DNA of 35,354 nt, from the NCBI GenBank assembly GCA_947565445.1, contig CANOGC010000010.1:1-35354 (forward strand), given 5' to 3'. A program made the translations under genes and the position numbers. Of this stretch, positions 16,260 to 25,502 are shown piece by piece. Every line of letters begins with the position of its first letter. The stretch's first letter is position 1. The notes under the pieces are model-generated. The model worked only from the letters and a program-made list of their open reading frames with translations. It was not told where the DNA came from and searched no databases. Source of the stretch: an uncultured Clostridium sp. (GTDB lineage Bacteria > Bacillota > Clostridia > TANB77 > CAG-508).

Positions 16260-19200
16260 TTATTTCAATTCTGGATATCCATTTGTTGCTACATTATCTA
16301 AGTTCCAAATATTTTCGTCAAAATGCAATGTATTTATATAGAAGTTTCTATCTCTTACATTTTCATCTGTTGCTTCTTTTAAGCTATTTTGTGTATTTTG
16401 TGTAACACTACTTATTCCTGTAGCTGAACTCAATTCATAACAATTTACTAAACTACTTGTAATAATTGCTTCTGTTGCTGCAGTAAATTTATGGCTATTA
16501 ACTGTTCCATTACTAGTAAGTCCTGTCATATTACCAATAGAAATTGAATTCTTAATGCTTGGAGTATTATAGATGTTTCCTATAAATCCACCATTTGCAT
16601 TACGTGCATCTGTACTTGTAGGTCTTTTTATATCAACATTTGATACTACATTTTCTATTTGTATTGCTTGGTGTATAGCTCCTACAATTCCTCCATTTTC
16701 TGTTGTTGAAACTGTTAATGTTCCTTGTACATATACATTTTTAATCTTTCCACCAAATTTTCTACCAACAAAGTTTGATACATATACTCCTGTACCAGTT
16801 ACATTTGAATTTTTTACTGATATGTTCTCAAATATAGAATTTGCATTGTCTCTTCCATCCATTCCGCTTACTACTGCTACATTGTTTCTTCCTGATAATG
16901 TTATATTATCAAATTTCATATTCTTAAAAGTAGCTGTAAATGTTTGTTTTGCAAATGCTGCTACAAAGTCTCCTGTACTTGCATTATTAAAATTACTAAT
17001 ATTTAAGTCTTCTACTGTTCCATTAAATTGCTCAAATAATGCATTATTATTTAAGTTTGAAATTGTATATCCTTTTCCATTTATCTTTCCTGTAAATGTT
17101 CCAGTTATAACAGCATTTGATGTATCAGCATATCCTGTAAAATCTATATTATTTGTTAATTCAAATAATCCACCTTTTTCAGCATTGATTTTACTTATAA
17201 ATTCTTCTTTGTTTGAAATTTTAGTAATTAAACGTTCTACTGTACAATCTCTAGTAATTACATTACTAACAGCTCCACCAATTAGGCTTAAATCATTTCT
17301 ACTTCCAAAGAACATTTTTAATCCTATAGCATTTATTTTTTCTGCAGTACTAGATTCTATTTTATTAGCTAAAGCCCCTGAAGTAGTATTAGTTCTTGGA
17401 ATATCTGTATTTTCTAATGTTAAGTTTCCAACATAACCATATCTAATTTTATTAAATATAGGTATTTTATTTCCAATTATTTTATGTCCATTACCATCTA
17501 ATCTACCCATAAATGTTTGAGTTACATTTGTAGTCATTTCTGAGAAGTCAATATCATTATCTAGTACATAGTATCCATATGGTTTAGCATTAATTTTTTC
17601 AACTAACTCTTGGGCTGTCTTAATGTGATTAACTTCAACTGTTGTTCCAAGTGGGTCATCAATAAAATCATTTGTTGCACTCTTTAAGTAATGATAATAT
17701 ATCTTTCTAAGATTTGTTCTTTGAGTAATATTTCTATCTCCATTATTAGCATCATTTGTTAATGCTTCAGTAAATCTGTCTATCATATATTGAACATCAA
17801 TATATTTATTATTTTCAATATTTTCTTCCACAGTATCATATCTACTCATCTTGTATTGTTTCCAATCCATTTCAGTACCAGTTACCATTTTAGTAATCTT
17901 TTTAATTGCATCTAGGTCATTTGCACTTGCTCTACTACCATATGTAACATATCCTTCAACTCCTGCATAACCTAGCATTTCAAAAAAGTTACGTTTGGTA
18001 GAGAATGCATCTGCATATCCCCCATCTAAATGTCCAATAAACCAACGGTTTACCCAAACAGATTCGAAACCATAATCATTACTTCCAATACCGTTAATAA
18101 CAGATAATCCTCTTACACTTACTCCCCAAGCATTATTCGGTCTTAGCATAATTCTATTATCATATAAAGCTTCTAATGATGTTAAATTCATATTTGTTGC
18201 CTGTTGTGCTGTAATTCCTCCCCAAGAAGACCAACCAGCAGATATATTCATCCTTGTCGCAATTTTGGCTTGTTGTTCTGGTGTTAATCTAATAAATGCT
18301 TTTCCTTCAATATAATCTAGTAAATCTAGTGCATTTTGTTGCCCTTTATAATAATTTTCTAATTTCTCTTTTGTATTAATTCTTTCAGGTGTTAAATTTT
18401 GAGTAGCATTACCTTCCTTATTTAAATAGAATGATGTATTAAAATAATATGGTCCAACATCTTGATTAAGATTGTTTTCACTCCAATTAAGATATTGTTG
18501 GACATTACCTTCTGTAAGTGTTTCAAGTTGCACTCTAGCACCACGTTGATATAACATTATTTTATCATATAAGGCATGTTCAAATTCATGAGTCCAAGTA
18601 TCAAAATTAGTAAGTCCTGGTCTTGCTTGGAACCATAAGAATCCAGCAGTATTACCTACACCAGCTGAGCTACCACCTGGTTGCCATAGTCCTAAAACTT
18701 CACTAAAATTCTTAAAGAATGGATATTCTAGACCAACTTTTCCTTGTGTATAAACCGGACCTGTTGATATTACAATATTTGTACCAGGGAAATAAGTATT
18801 TTTATAACCCGTAATTATTTTTGTACAATCATAAACCATAATACAGTAGTTATTCCATTTTCCATAATCAAATGAATCTGCTAAAGTAGAAAAATGGCTT
18901 TTTACAAGTTTAACATGATTATTTACTTTGTTTTTAACTTCTGTCCTTCCAGCATCAGTCTGAGGATCTTTATGATATAACTGTGAAGGTCCAAACTGTA
19001 AATGAGCAGGTCCAGAAATCATATAAGCACAATCATTTGGTAAAGTAATAACTGGAAGTACCATTCTTGCATTTTTCTTAAGTTGATACCAACCACGATA
19101 TAATATTTCTGGTTGATTGTCTACTGCAACTTCGGCAAGTATATTTCTAGCACCAAAGTATTCAGTAAACCAATCATCTACATTTTCATATCCACCAATC

Positions 19201-22200
19201 TTAGCTATTATATAATCTAGGAAATAACCAATTGTTGAACTTCCTGTATATTTTTTTAGACAACTTGTATAAAATCTATCTGTTCCTCCTGGATTTAGAT
19301 TTCCTACAAGTACTTCATTTACTACATTATATAATGTCATTGCATCTGAATACATTTTACCTTCAAATAGTAATATGTCTGATACTCTTGTGCCACTTAT
19401 TTCAAATCCATACCAACGCCTATAATAATTATAAGCATATATCATTTTATTTATTTTTTCAGTTCCAATTAATTCTTTTTCTATTTTTTTGTTTAGAACT
19501 TCGTTATTTAACATAAGTATACTACTTTCATCGTTTTGTAAAATTTGAAGTGCTATTTCTTCTGCCATATTTTTAATTACATTATTATAATTATCTCTAT
19601 ATAATCTGCTATCTGCTACTGCAGTAAGTGGCTCTAATACTGTGTTATAATCTAATGATTTTATATAATCAGCTAGTTTTTTTATAACTTCTGAGTCTTC
19701 ATTTATAATATAATTTCCAAATGCATAACTTAGATTTAATTCTGGTATTTTATATATTGCAATATTTCCCATAAGTTTTTCAAAGTTTACTTCATATTGT
19801 TCTACAGTATAATCAGTAAATATAACTTTTATACTTGTTATTCCATTATAGGCTTTTGATGTTAAATATGTTACAAGTTTATTGTCTGCATAAGGTAGTA
19901 TATGTTTTATAGCTTTTGTATTTAATGTATCTGTATTTGATATACTAACACTATCTAATACAACATATTTTGCATCATAATATGGCATTAATTTTTGTAT
20001 ATTATTATATGCTATTAATTTATTTGTATTAAACCCTGGTGTATTTTTTATTCTATCATATTCTGGTATATATAAATTCGCATCTATCTCTTCTGTATTT
20101 GTTTCTGTTTCATTTTCTTGTTGTCTATTTCCTTTTAATGTTGGTAAATGGTCATAAGATGCTCCTTCTAAATTCCAAATACTTTCATCAAAGTTTGCAC
20201 TGTCTTTAAAGAATTCTTTTGTAATATTATTTTTTGCTATAGTCTTTACGATTTCTCCTGTAGCATTTGATGTTAACTCAGATTCTTCTAATTCATAATT
20301 ATTCGTAGAACTTCTATTAATAGATATACCACATACTTTATAAATTCCTGTACCAGTTGATAAACTTACATTATTTTTCAAAACTGCTGCTGAATTCTCT
20401 GTTAATCCTATTATACCACCATTAAGTCTACGACCCCCACCAGTCCATACATAATTTATTTTCGTAATACAATTTTCAATTGTAAGTGTTGTTGGTGTTC
20501 CATGTCCAAGGATACCTCCTATTCCATTACCATCTTTACTTTGAGTTGAATTAACTTCACCTTGTACATAACAGTTTTTAATTGTTCCTCCATTCATGTA
20601 TCCAACAATTCCACCAATTCTAATGTGTCCTGATGTAGTTACATTATAGTTTGTTACACTACATTCCTCAACAGTTCCAGCTATTAAATTACCAACAATT
20701 CCACCTGATATATCTCCTTTTGTTACTACATTCAAGTTTTTAACATGAACATTTTTTACATTAGTATTTGTTGCAATATTTGCTATACTTCCATTGCTTG
20801 TTGCTTCCATTAAATTCACTTTTTCTAATTGAATATTTTGAATTGTTGCACTTTCTAGTGTATTAAATAATGGTTTTCTTAAATTATATATTTTGTGTCC
20901 ATTTCCATTTAATGTACCTCTAAATTCACCTGTAATAAGTGAATTATTGGTTGTTTTTAAATATGATACATCATAATCTTGTGTTAGTGTAAAGTCTCCA
21001 TCTGGATTTGCTTCTATTTCTGCAATTAAAGTTTCTATACTCTTATTTTCAGCAACTCCATTATTTACTTTACCATACGTAACTTTTAATTTATTTTGTT
21101 TTTTGCCATTTTCATATTGAATTACATTATCATAGTCTAAAATAAAATCTAGATTTCCATCTTCTGTTATTTCATAACTCTCTATTTCAGCATAGAAAAT
21201 AGGCATTTCTTTTTGTATAACTTTTACTATATAATTTTCTAAATTAGATAATTCTTCTTCTGTTATACTACTAACTTCTGCTGTTGGGTCTTCTTTTGAA
21301 TATAGATTTATTGTGATTATATCTTTTAATTCAATCAAACGTTCTGCACTTATATTGATTCCTTCTTTAAGTAATTGTTGATTTTCATATTCGTTGTCTC
21401 CAGTTGTAATTTGATTTGTATCTAAATCATAATCTGCAAATATTTGTATTTCAAATTCCTCACAAACACCTTTTTCAAAACTAATTCCATTTGAAGTATG
21501 AGTCAATCTTTCTTCTTTTATTGTAACTCCATCTTCATTTATTACTTTTATAGTTCCATCAGTTATTGTATCTTCTGTATCATTTACTTTAAATGATACA
21601 TCAATATTTCCATTATCTGCATTTTCGCTATATCCAAAATCTGTAATAGTTGGTCTTAATTTTAATATTCCTACTTGTGTTTTGTTATTTTCTGTTAATT
21701 CAATTTCTTTTGTATTATTTAAAATAATTTTTTCAATTGTTATTGTTTTTGGTCCAAATGTAGAAACTACTGGTATCTTAGTTTTATAATTTTGATCTAC
21801 TTTTTGTAATTCATATTGTGTTCCATTTATAATTGCATAAACTGGATAAAACTCTGTTTGGTTAATACTATCAAAACTTACTGTTACTTCTTGACCTCTT
21901 TCAAAATACTTTGTTTCCTTTTCTCCATTATATGTTTTTATATTACTTATTTGTAGTTCATAATCTGCAATTAATTGAATTGGTCTTCTTCTAAATATTT
22001 CATCTTTTACATAGTTTTGATTTGTTTCTTCTTCTATTTCATTAGTATCTCTATCATATGTCATTTTTGCAACTAATGTATATTGTGTATTTAATTCTAG
22101 ATTATTAATTTCAAATGTTATATTTTCTTTATCGAAATTTACTGAGCTTACTAGTTCTCCATTATCATTTCTTACTAGTTCTGCTAATCCACTAATAACT

Positions 22201-24203
22201 GCTCCATCTGGGTCTACAATATTTGCAGTTAAAGTAACTGATTTATTTTCTATGTCATCTACTTGTGAAAAAGCTTCAGTTGTTGGTTTATCTTTTAATA
22301 CATCTACTGCTACATTATAATTTGCTCCACATGAGAAATTTTCTTCAAATGAGAATTCAGTTGTTTTTAAATTTAATACTCCAGCTGTTTCCCCTACATT
22401 TAATGTAACTGAATATGTTACATTTTCATCATCGTCAATGTGTTTTGTTGCAATACATTTTAAGTTATTTACCATAATATGTGTTATTTCAAGGTCTTCT
22501 CTATTTCTTTCTATTTCATATGTTAATGTAACATTTTCGTTCTTTTCAGGATACTTTTTAGAAACTTCTACATTTTGTATATGAACAACTGGTGCTACAT
22601 CTATTATTGTTTCTAATAACATCTCATCTGTATGTACGTAGTTTTCATCATTTTCAGATAAATCGTAAGTTGCAAATATTTTAATTTTGTAAGTATTTGT
22701 TATTACTTGTGTATTTGTATCTAGTGTTGTATTTATATAATAAGAATTTTCTAAATCTTTGTTTTCTGATTCTTTTACTATATTTTCATCTATTAAGTTT
22801 TGTGTTAAATCTTTACTTGAAATTATATTATCTTTTTCATCAAATACTTTAGCTGTAAGGTTTGTAATAGATTTATTAATATCTTTTATATAAATATGTG
22901 TTTGTATATTGTTATCTTGTTTGTTTTCATTTCCCCTACAACTTAGAACTACTGGAGCATTTTTTATTGTTTTTACTTTCTTTGTTTGATTTACATCAAA
23001 TGCTCTACCATTATTTAATATTACCTTTTCAATATTAATGTTTTGCTCTCCTATAGTATTAAATCCATCTATATATGCTACATATGTATTATTTTTACCT
23101 TCTAATTCGTATGTTTTTCCATTAATAGTTACTGTTTTTGGTATATATTCTGATTTATTTGTACTATCAAATTTTACAATAATTCCATTACCCATATTGA
23201 ATACTTCTGATTCTTGTGTATCTTCAATATGTTCATAGGTCTTTATATTAGATAGTTCAAATTCATAATCTGATACAAAACCTAATTCTTCCTCTATTGT
23301 TTCAACTCCATTTGTTTGTCCTTCTTGCTCTATACCACCTGTTGCTAAATCATATTGTATACATAGAACTATTTTGTACTTTTTATTAGTGTCTACTTTT
23401 ACATTAATATGATTTTCTCCAACTGATACATTTCCTGTTTTTATGTATTCTCCAGACTCTTCTGTATTTTTCTCTTCTTCACTTTTTTCTTCTATAATTC
23501 TATATGAGCCTGATTGGAATGCACCATCTTTATCTTCTAAATTAAATGATATATTTAATTCTGTTTTTTCAAGATCATCTTCTACTATCCAATTTTCAAT
23601 TGTTGGCATTGTTTTTAATACTTCTATTGTAATTAAATTATTTATTTTAATTTCTTTTTCATTAGCTAAAGTTACTTTTTCAAATTTGTATTCTTTTAAA
23701 CCACTTGTTTCTCCTACATTTTTAGTTACTTCATATTTATTTGAATTTAATTCATTTTTAGTTACCTCAAATTCATTTCCATTAATAGTAATACTTTTTA
23801 ATTCTTCTCCATAACTTACATCTGCATTAAAACTAAATGTAATTTCTTCATTTTTATTTGGATAATAATTACTTACTTCAAGGTCTCTTATTGTTACTTC
23901 ATACTCTAATGTTTTTTCTATTTTTTGTATTAATAATGTTAAGTCTGTTACTGTTATTTGACCATCACTATTCATATCTGCATTTTCTAATTTGTCTTCT
24001 GGTAACTCTTGTAAATGAATTAAATGCAACTCTAATAAACTAACATCTGCATAATTTATTTGTCCATCACCATTTAATTCTCCTTTTGATGCAAAATTGT
24101 TTGCATAAATTACACCAAAAGATATTAATATTATTGCTATAAAAATACTTATTGCTATTACTGTTTTATTCTTAAATTTTGCAATATCTATAGCTTTTTT
24201 CAT
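16260..24203 (-). CDS. Giant M26 (IgA1-protease/Zmp-like) zinc metalloprotease with N-terminal dockerin
   Basis: Secreted or surface protein of 2647 residues. A hydrophobic signal/anchor (about 13-35) is followed at once by a dockerin (41-97: GELNGDGQINYADVSLLEL and ADMNSDGQITVTDLTLLIQ). Residues about 100-1000 are repeated Ig-like units (for example ISNIKTYNGEKETKYFERG and its relatives). A GLUG-type beta-helix block (about 1050-1240: FRGTLNGNGHKIYNL) precedes the catalytic part with zinc motif HEFEH at 1872-1876 and Glu candidates at 1894 and 1898. The C-terminus has two more GLUG blocks (MGRLDGNGHKI, FTGKINGKGYTISNL). GLUG repeats around a HExxH-type centre are typical of peptidase M26. 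GAGGTG precedes the ATG, 16 bases after the adaptor gene. No in-frame CGG in 2647 codons. Confidence 0.85.
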   Translation of the reverse strand: MKKAIDIAKFKNKTVIAISIFIAIILISFGVIYANNFASKGELNGDGQINYADVSLLELHLIHLQELPEDKLENADMNSDGQITVTDLTLLIQKIEKTLEYEVTIRDLEVSNYYPNKNEEITFSFNADVSYGEELKSITINGNEFEVTKNELNSNKYEVTKNVGETSGLKEYKFEKVTLANEKEIKINNLITIEVLKTMPTIENWIVEDDLEKTELNISFNLEDKDGAFQSGSYRIIEEKSEEEKNTEESGEYIKTGNVSVGENHINVKVDTNKKYKIVLCIQYDLATGGIEQEGQTNGVETIEEELGFVSDYEFELSNIKTYEHIEDTQESEVFNMGNGIIVKFDSTNKSEYIPKTVTINGKTYELEGKNNTYVAYIDGFNTIGEQNINIEKVILNNGRAFDVNQTKKVKTIKNAPVVLSCRGNENKQDNNIQTHIYIKDINKSITNLTAKVFDEKDNIISSKDLTQNLIDENIVKESENKDLENSYYINTTLDTNTQVITNTYKIKIFATYDLSENDENYVHTDEMLLETIIDVAPVVHIQNVEVSKKYPEKNENVTLTYEIERNREDLEITHIMVNNLKCIATKHIDDDENVTYSVTLNVGETAGVLNLKTTEFSFEENFSCGANYNVAVDVLKDKPTTEAFSQVDDIENKSVTLTANIVDPDGAVISGLAELVRNDNGELVSSVNFDKENITFEINNLELNTQYTLVAKMTYDRDTNEIEEETNQNYVKDEIFRRRPIQLIADYELQISNIKTYNGEKETKYFERGQEVTVSFDSINQTEFYPVYAIINGTQYELQKVDQNYKTKIPVVSTFGPKTITIEKIILNNTKEIELTENNKTQVGILKLRPTITDFGYSENADNGNIDVSFKVNDTEDTITDGTIKVINEDGVTIKEERLTHTSNGISFEKGVCEEFEIQIFADYDLDTNQITTGDNEYENQQLLKEGINISAERLIELKDIITINLYSKEDPTAEVSSITEEELSNLENYIVKVIQKEMPIFYAEIESYEITEDGNLDFILDYDNVIQYENGKKQNKLKVTYGKVNNGVAENKSIETLIAEIEANPDGDFTLTQDYDVSYLKTTNNSLITGEFRGTLNGNGHKIYNLRKPLFNTLESATIQNIQLEKVNLMEATSNGSIANIATNTNVKNVHVKNLNVVTKGDISGGIVGNLIAGTVEECSVTNYNVTTSGHIRIGGIVGYMNGGTIKNCYVQGEVNSTQSKDGNGIGGILGHGTPTTLTIENCITKINYVWTGGGRRLNGGIIGLTENSAAVLKNNVSLSTGTGIYKVCGISINRSSTNNYELEESELTSNATGEIVKTIAKNNITKEFFKDSANFDESIWNLEGASYDHLPTLKGNRQQENETETNTEEIDANLYIPEYDRIKNTPGFNTNKLIAYNNIQKLMPYYDAKYVVLDSVSISNTDTLNTKAIKHILPYADNKLVTYLTSKAYNGITSIKVIFTDYTVEQYEVNFEKLMGNIAIYKIPELNLSYAFGNYIINEDSEVIKKLADYIKSLDYNTVLEPLTAVADSRLYRDNYNNVIKNMAEEIALQILQNDESSILMLNNEVLNKKIEKELIGTEKINKMIYAYNYYRRWYGFEISGTRVSDILLFEGKMYSDAMTLYNVVNEVLVGNLNPGGTDRFYTSCLKKYTGSSTIGYFLDYIIAKIGGYENVDDWFTEYFGARNILAEVAVDNQPEILYRGWYQLKKNARMVLPVITLPNDCAYMISGPAHLQFGPSQLYHKDPQTDAGRTEVKNKVNNHVKLVKSHFSTLADSFDYGKWNNYCIMVYDCTKIITGYKNTYFPGTNIVISTGPVYTQGKVGLEYPFFKNFSEVLGLWQPGGSSAGVGNTAGFLWFQARPGLTNFDTWTHEFEHALYDKIMLYQRGARVQLETLTEGNVQQYLNWSENNLNQDVGPYYFNTSFYLNKEGNATQNLTPERINTKEKLENYYKGQQNALDLLDYIEGKAFIRLTPEQQAKIATRMNISAGWSSWGGITAQQATNMNLTSLEALYDNRIMLRPNNAWGVSVRGLSVINGIGSNDYGFESVWVNRWFIGHLDGGYADAFSTKRNFFEMLGYAGVEGYVTYGSRASANDLDAIKKITKMVTGTEMDWKQYKMSRYDTVEENIENNKYIDVQYMIDRFTEALTNDANNGDRNITQRTNLRKIYYHYLKSATNDFIDDPLGTTVEVNHIKTAQELVEKINAKPYGYYVLDNDIDFSEMTTNVTQTFMGRLDGNGHKIIGNKIPIFNKIRYGYVGNLTLENTDIPRTNTTSGALANKIESSTAEKINAIGLKMFFGSRNDLSLIGGAVSNVITRDCTVERLITKISNKEEFISKINAEKGGLFELTNNIDFTGYADTSNAVITGTFTGKINGKGYTISNLNNNALFEQFNGTVEDLNISNFNNASTGDFVAAFAKQTFTATFKNMKFDNITLSGRNNVAVVSGMDGRDNANSIFENISVKNSNVTGTGVYVSNFVGRKFGGKIKNVYVQGTLTVSTTENGGIVGAIHQAIQIENVVSNVDIKRPTSTDARNANGGFIGNIYNTPSIKNSISIGNMTGLTSNGTVNSHKFTAATEAIITSSLVNCYELSSATGISSVTQNTQNSLKEATDENVRDRNFYINTLHFDENIWNLDNVATNGYPELK

Positions 24204-24219
24204 CTATTTTCACCTCTTC

Positions 24220-25200
24220 TTACTTTATTTCTAATAAATTTATTAATACTAATTTCATTTGTGCTAAGTCATTTATTGTAATCTCTTTGTCATCATCTAT
24301 ATCTGCTGCTTTTAATTCTATTCCTTCTAATAGTTCTTTTCCAATAAGATGTAATTTCATTTGTGCTACATCATCTATTGTAATTTCTGAGGTTTTGTTT
24401 ATATCTCCTGTTACTACAAGTGTAAATTGTAATGTTTTTCCTACTTTTAGTTTTGTTCCTGTTGTTATTAAATCATTTTCTTGTAATACATTTCCATTTG
24501 CATCTGTAAATACCATTTGTGGACTAGTTGTTACATTTTCTAATGTTACATTTTTCTTGAAACTTGCTACTGTTGTTTTTGGTGCTATTCTTGATATGTA
24601 ACTTTCTTCTATTTTATATTTTTCAGAAGTGATTTTTTCTGGTTTTTGTGGCACATCTGGTTCTTCTGGTTTATCTGGCACCTCTGGTATATCTGGCTTT
24701 TCTTCTTGTTCTTTTATAATATCAATTTCTACTTTTGTTTCATCTATATTAATATCGTTTTTTCCATCTGATGTTACAATATCTTTTGCTTTAATTTCTG
24801 TCACTTTTGGTTCTACTTCTTCTTTTACTTTTAAAGTAATGCTTGCTACGTCTTCTGGTACTTTACTTCCTACTTTTTTTATAGCAATAAATTCTTTTGT
24901 ATCTTTATTGTATTTTAGCATTTCCCAATTGTTTTTACATACAAAGTCTTGCTCACGCACTTGTTCGAATACTGTTTCATCATATTCTAAAGTTGCTTTG
25001 TATGCATTAATTCCATTTTTAATGTCTTGATACTCATCTAATTTTAGTGTAATTTCTACTTCTTCTGTTTTCTTTAGTTCTTCTTTTGAGCTTTGCATAA
25101 CTGCTTTTAAGCTATTTGACGCTTGCACATTTATTGTTATTAAAATTACAAGCATAAATATAATGCCTATAATGGCAAATGCTATTTTTTTTAATTTCAT
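24220..25200 (-). CDS. Small cohesin-dockerin adaptor protein
   Basis: Secreted protein of 326 residues from ATG 25200 (AGAGGTGG upstream). Signal peptide about 1-28; cohesin-like domain about 30-165 (EEVEITLKLDEYQDIKNGINAY is continuous: note ATLEYDETVFEQV and ASITLKVKEE); Pro/Glu linker (about 172-195); a module shared with the transglutaminase protein (SEKYKIEESYISRIAPKTTV, FKKNVTLENVTTSPQMVF); and a dockerin (about 260-326). The first calcium loop (GDINKTSEITIDD) lacks some acidic ligands and the second (ADIDDDKEITIND) has an altered Gly. With one receptor and one plug it could extend or branch a complex. First gene of an apparent operon with the M26 protease. Confidence 0.8.
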   Translation of the reverse strand: MKLKKIAFAIIGIIFMLVILITINVQASNSLKAVMQSSKEELKKTEEVEITLKLDEYQDIKNGINAYKATLEYDETVFEQVREQDFVCKNNWEMLKYNKDTKEFIAIKKVGSKVPEDVASITLKVKEEVEPKVTEIKAKDIVTSDGKNDINIDETKVEIDIIKEQEEKPDIPEVPDKPEEPDVPQKPEKITSEKYKIEESYISRIAPKTTVASFKKNVTLENVTTSPQMVFTDANGNVLQENDLITTGTKLKVGKTLQFTLVVTGDINKTSEITIDDVAQMKLHLIGKELLEGIELKAADIDDDKEITINDLAQMKLVLINLLEIK

Positions 25201-25239
25201 ACTTTCCACCTCTTAAAAAATTTATTTACACATACTATA

Positions 25240-25268
25240 AGTATACAATAATCTGGAGCTTCTTTCAA
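25240..25268 (-). promoter_or_regulatory. Promoter of the adaptor-protease operon
   Basis: TTGAAA (25263-25268) and TATACT (25240-25245) on the minus strand are 17 bases apart, about 40 bases before the adaptor ATG. Confidence 0.65.
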
Positions 25269-25464
25269 GATTTGTATTTAAACTATTTATAGGTATATTA
25301 TTAAATATTTGCTTACGGATTTTTGCTTTTTGGTTTTTTTCTTTATATTACATTTATATAATATTTCTATTTCATTTTTTGCTTTTCTGTAATAATTTGT
25401 GGAGTATTTCTTACAGTTCAAACTAAAATGTATATCTATGTATGCTAAAATCCTCTATTCCCTA

Positions 25465-25500
25465 AAGTAATAGCCCCCTTAAGTAAGGAGGCCTTTACTC
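25465..25500. repeat. Palindromic repeat, copy 2 of 4 (short form)
   Basis: GCCCCCTTAAGTAAGGAGGC with flanking AGTAA/TTTACT. It corresponds to the outer stem of the elements at 8071-8126 and 33793-33915 without the inner hairpin. The rest of the 25201-25502 gap shows only the promoter at 25240. Confidence 0.55.
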
Positions 25501-25502
25501 TA

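Noticed and set aside
16573..17436. Long plus-strand open frame (287 codons) opposite the protease gene
   Set aside because: It lies wholly within the reading frame of the 2647-residue protease on the other strand, has no RBS, and its protein is low-complexity and hydrophobic. The same applies to the other plus-strand frames over 8.1-15 kb and 22.5-30.5 kb.
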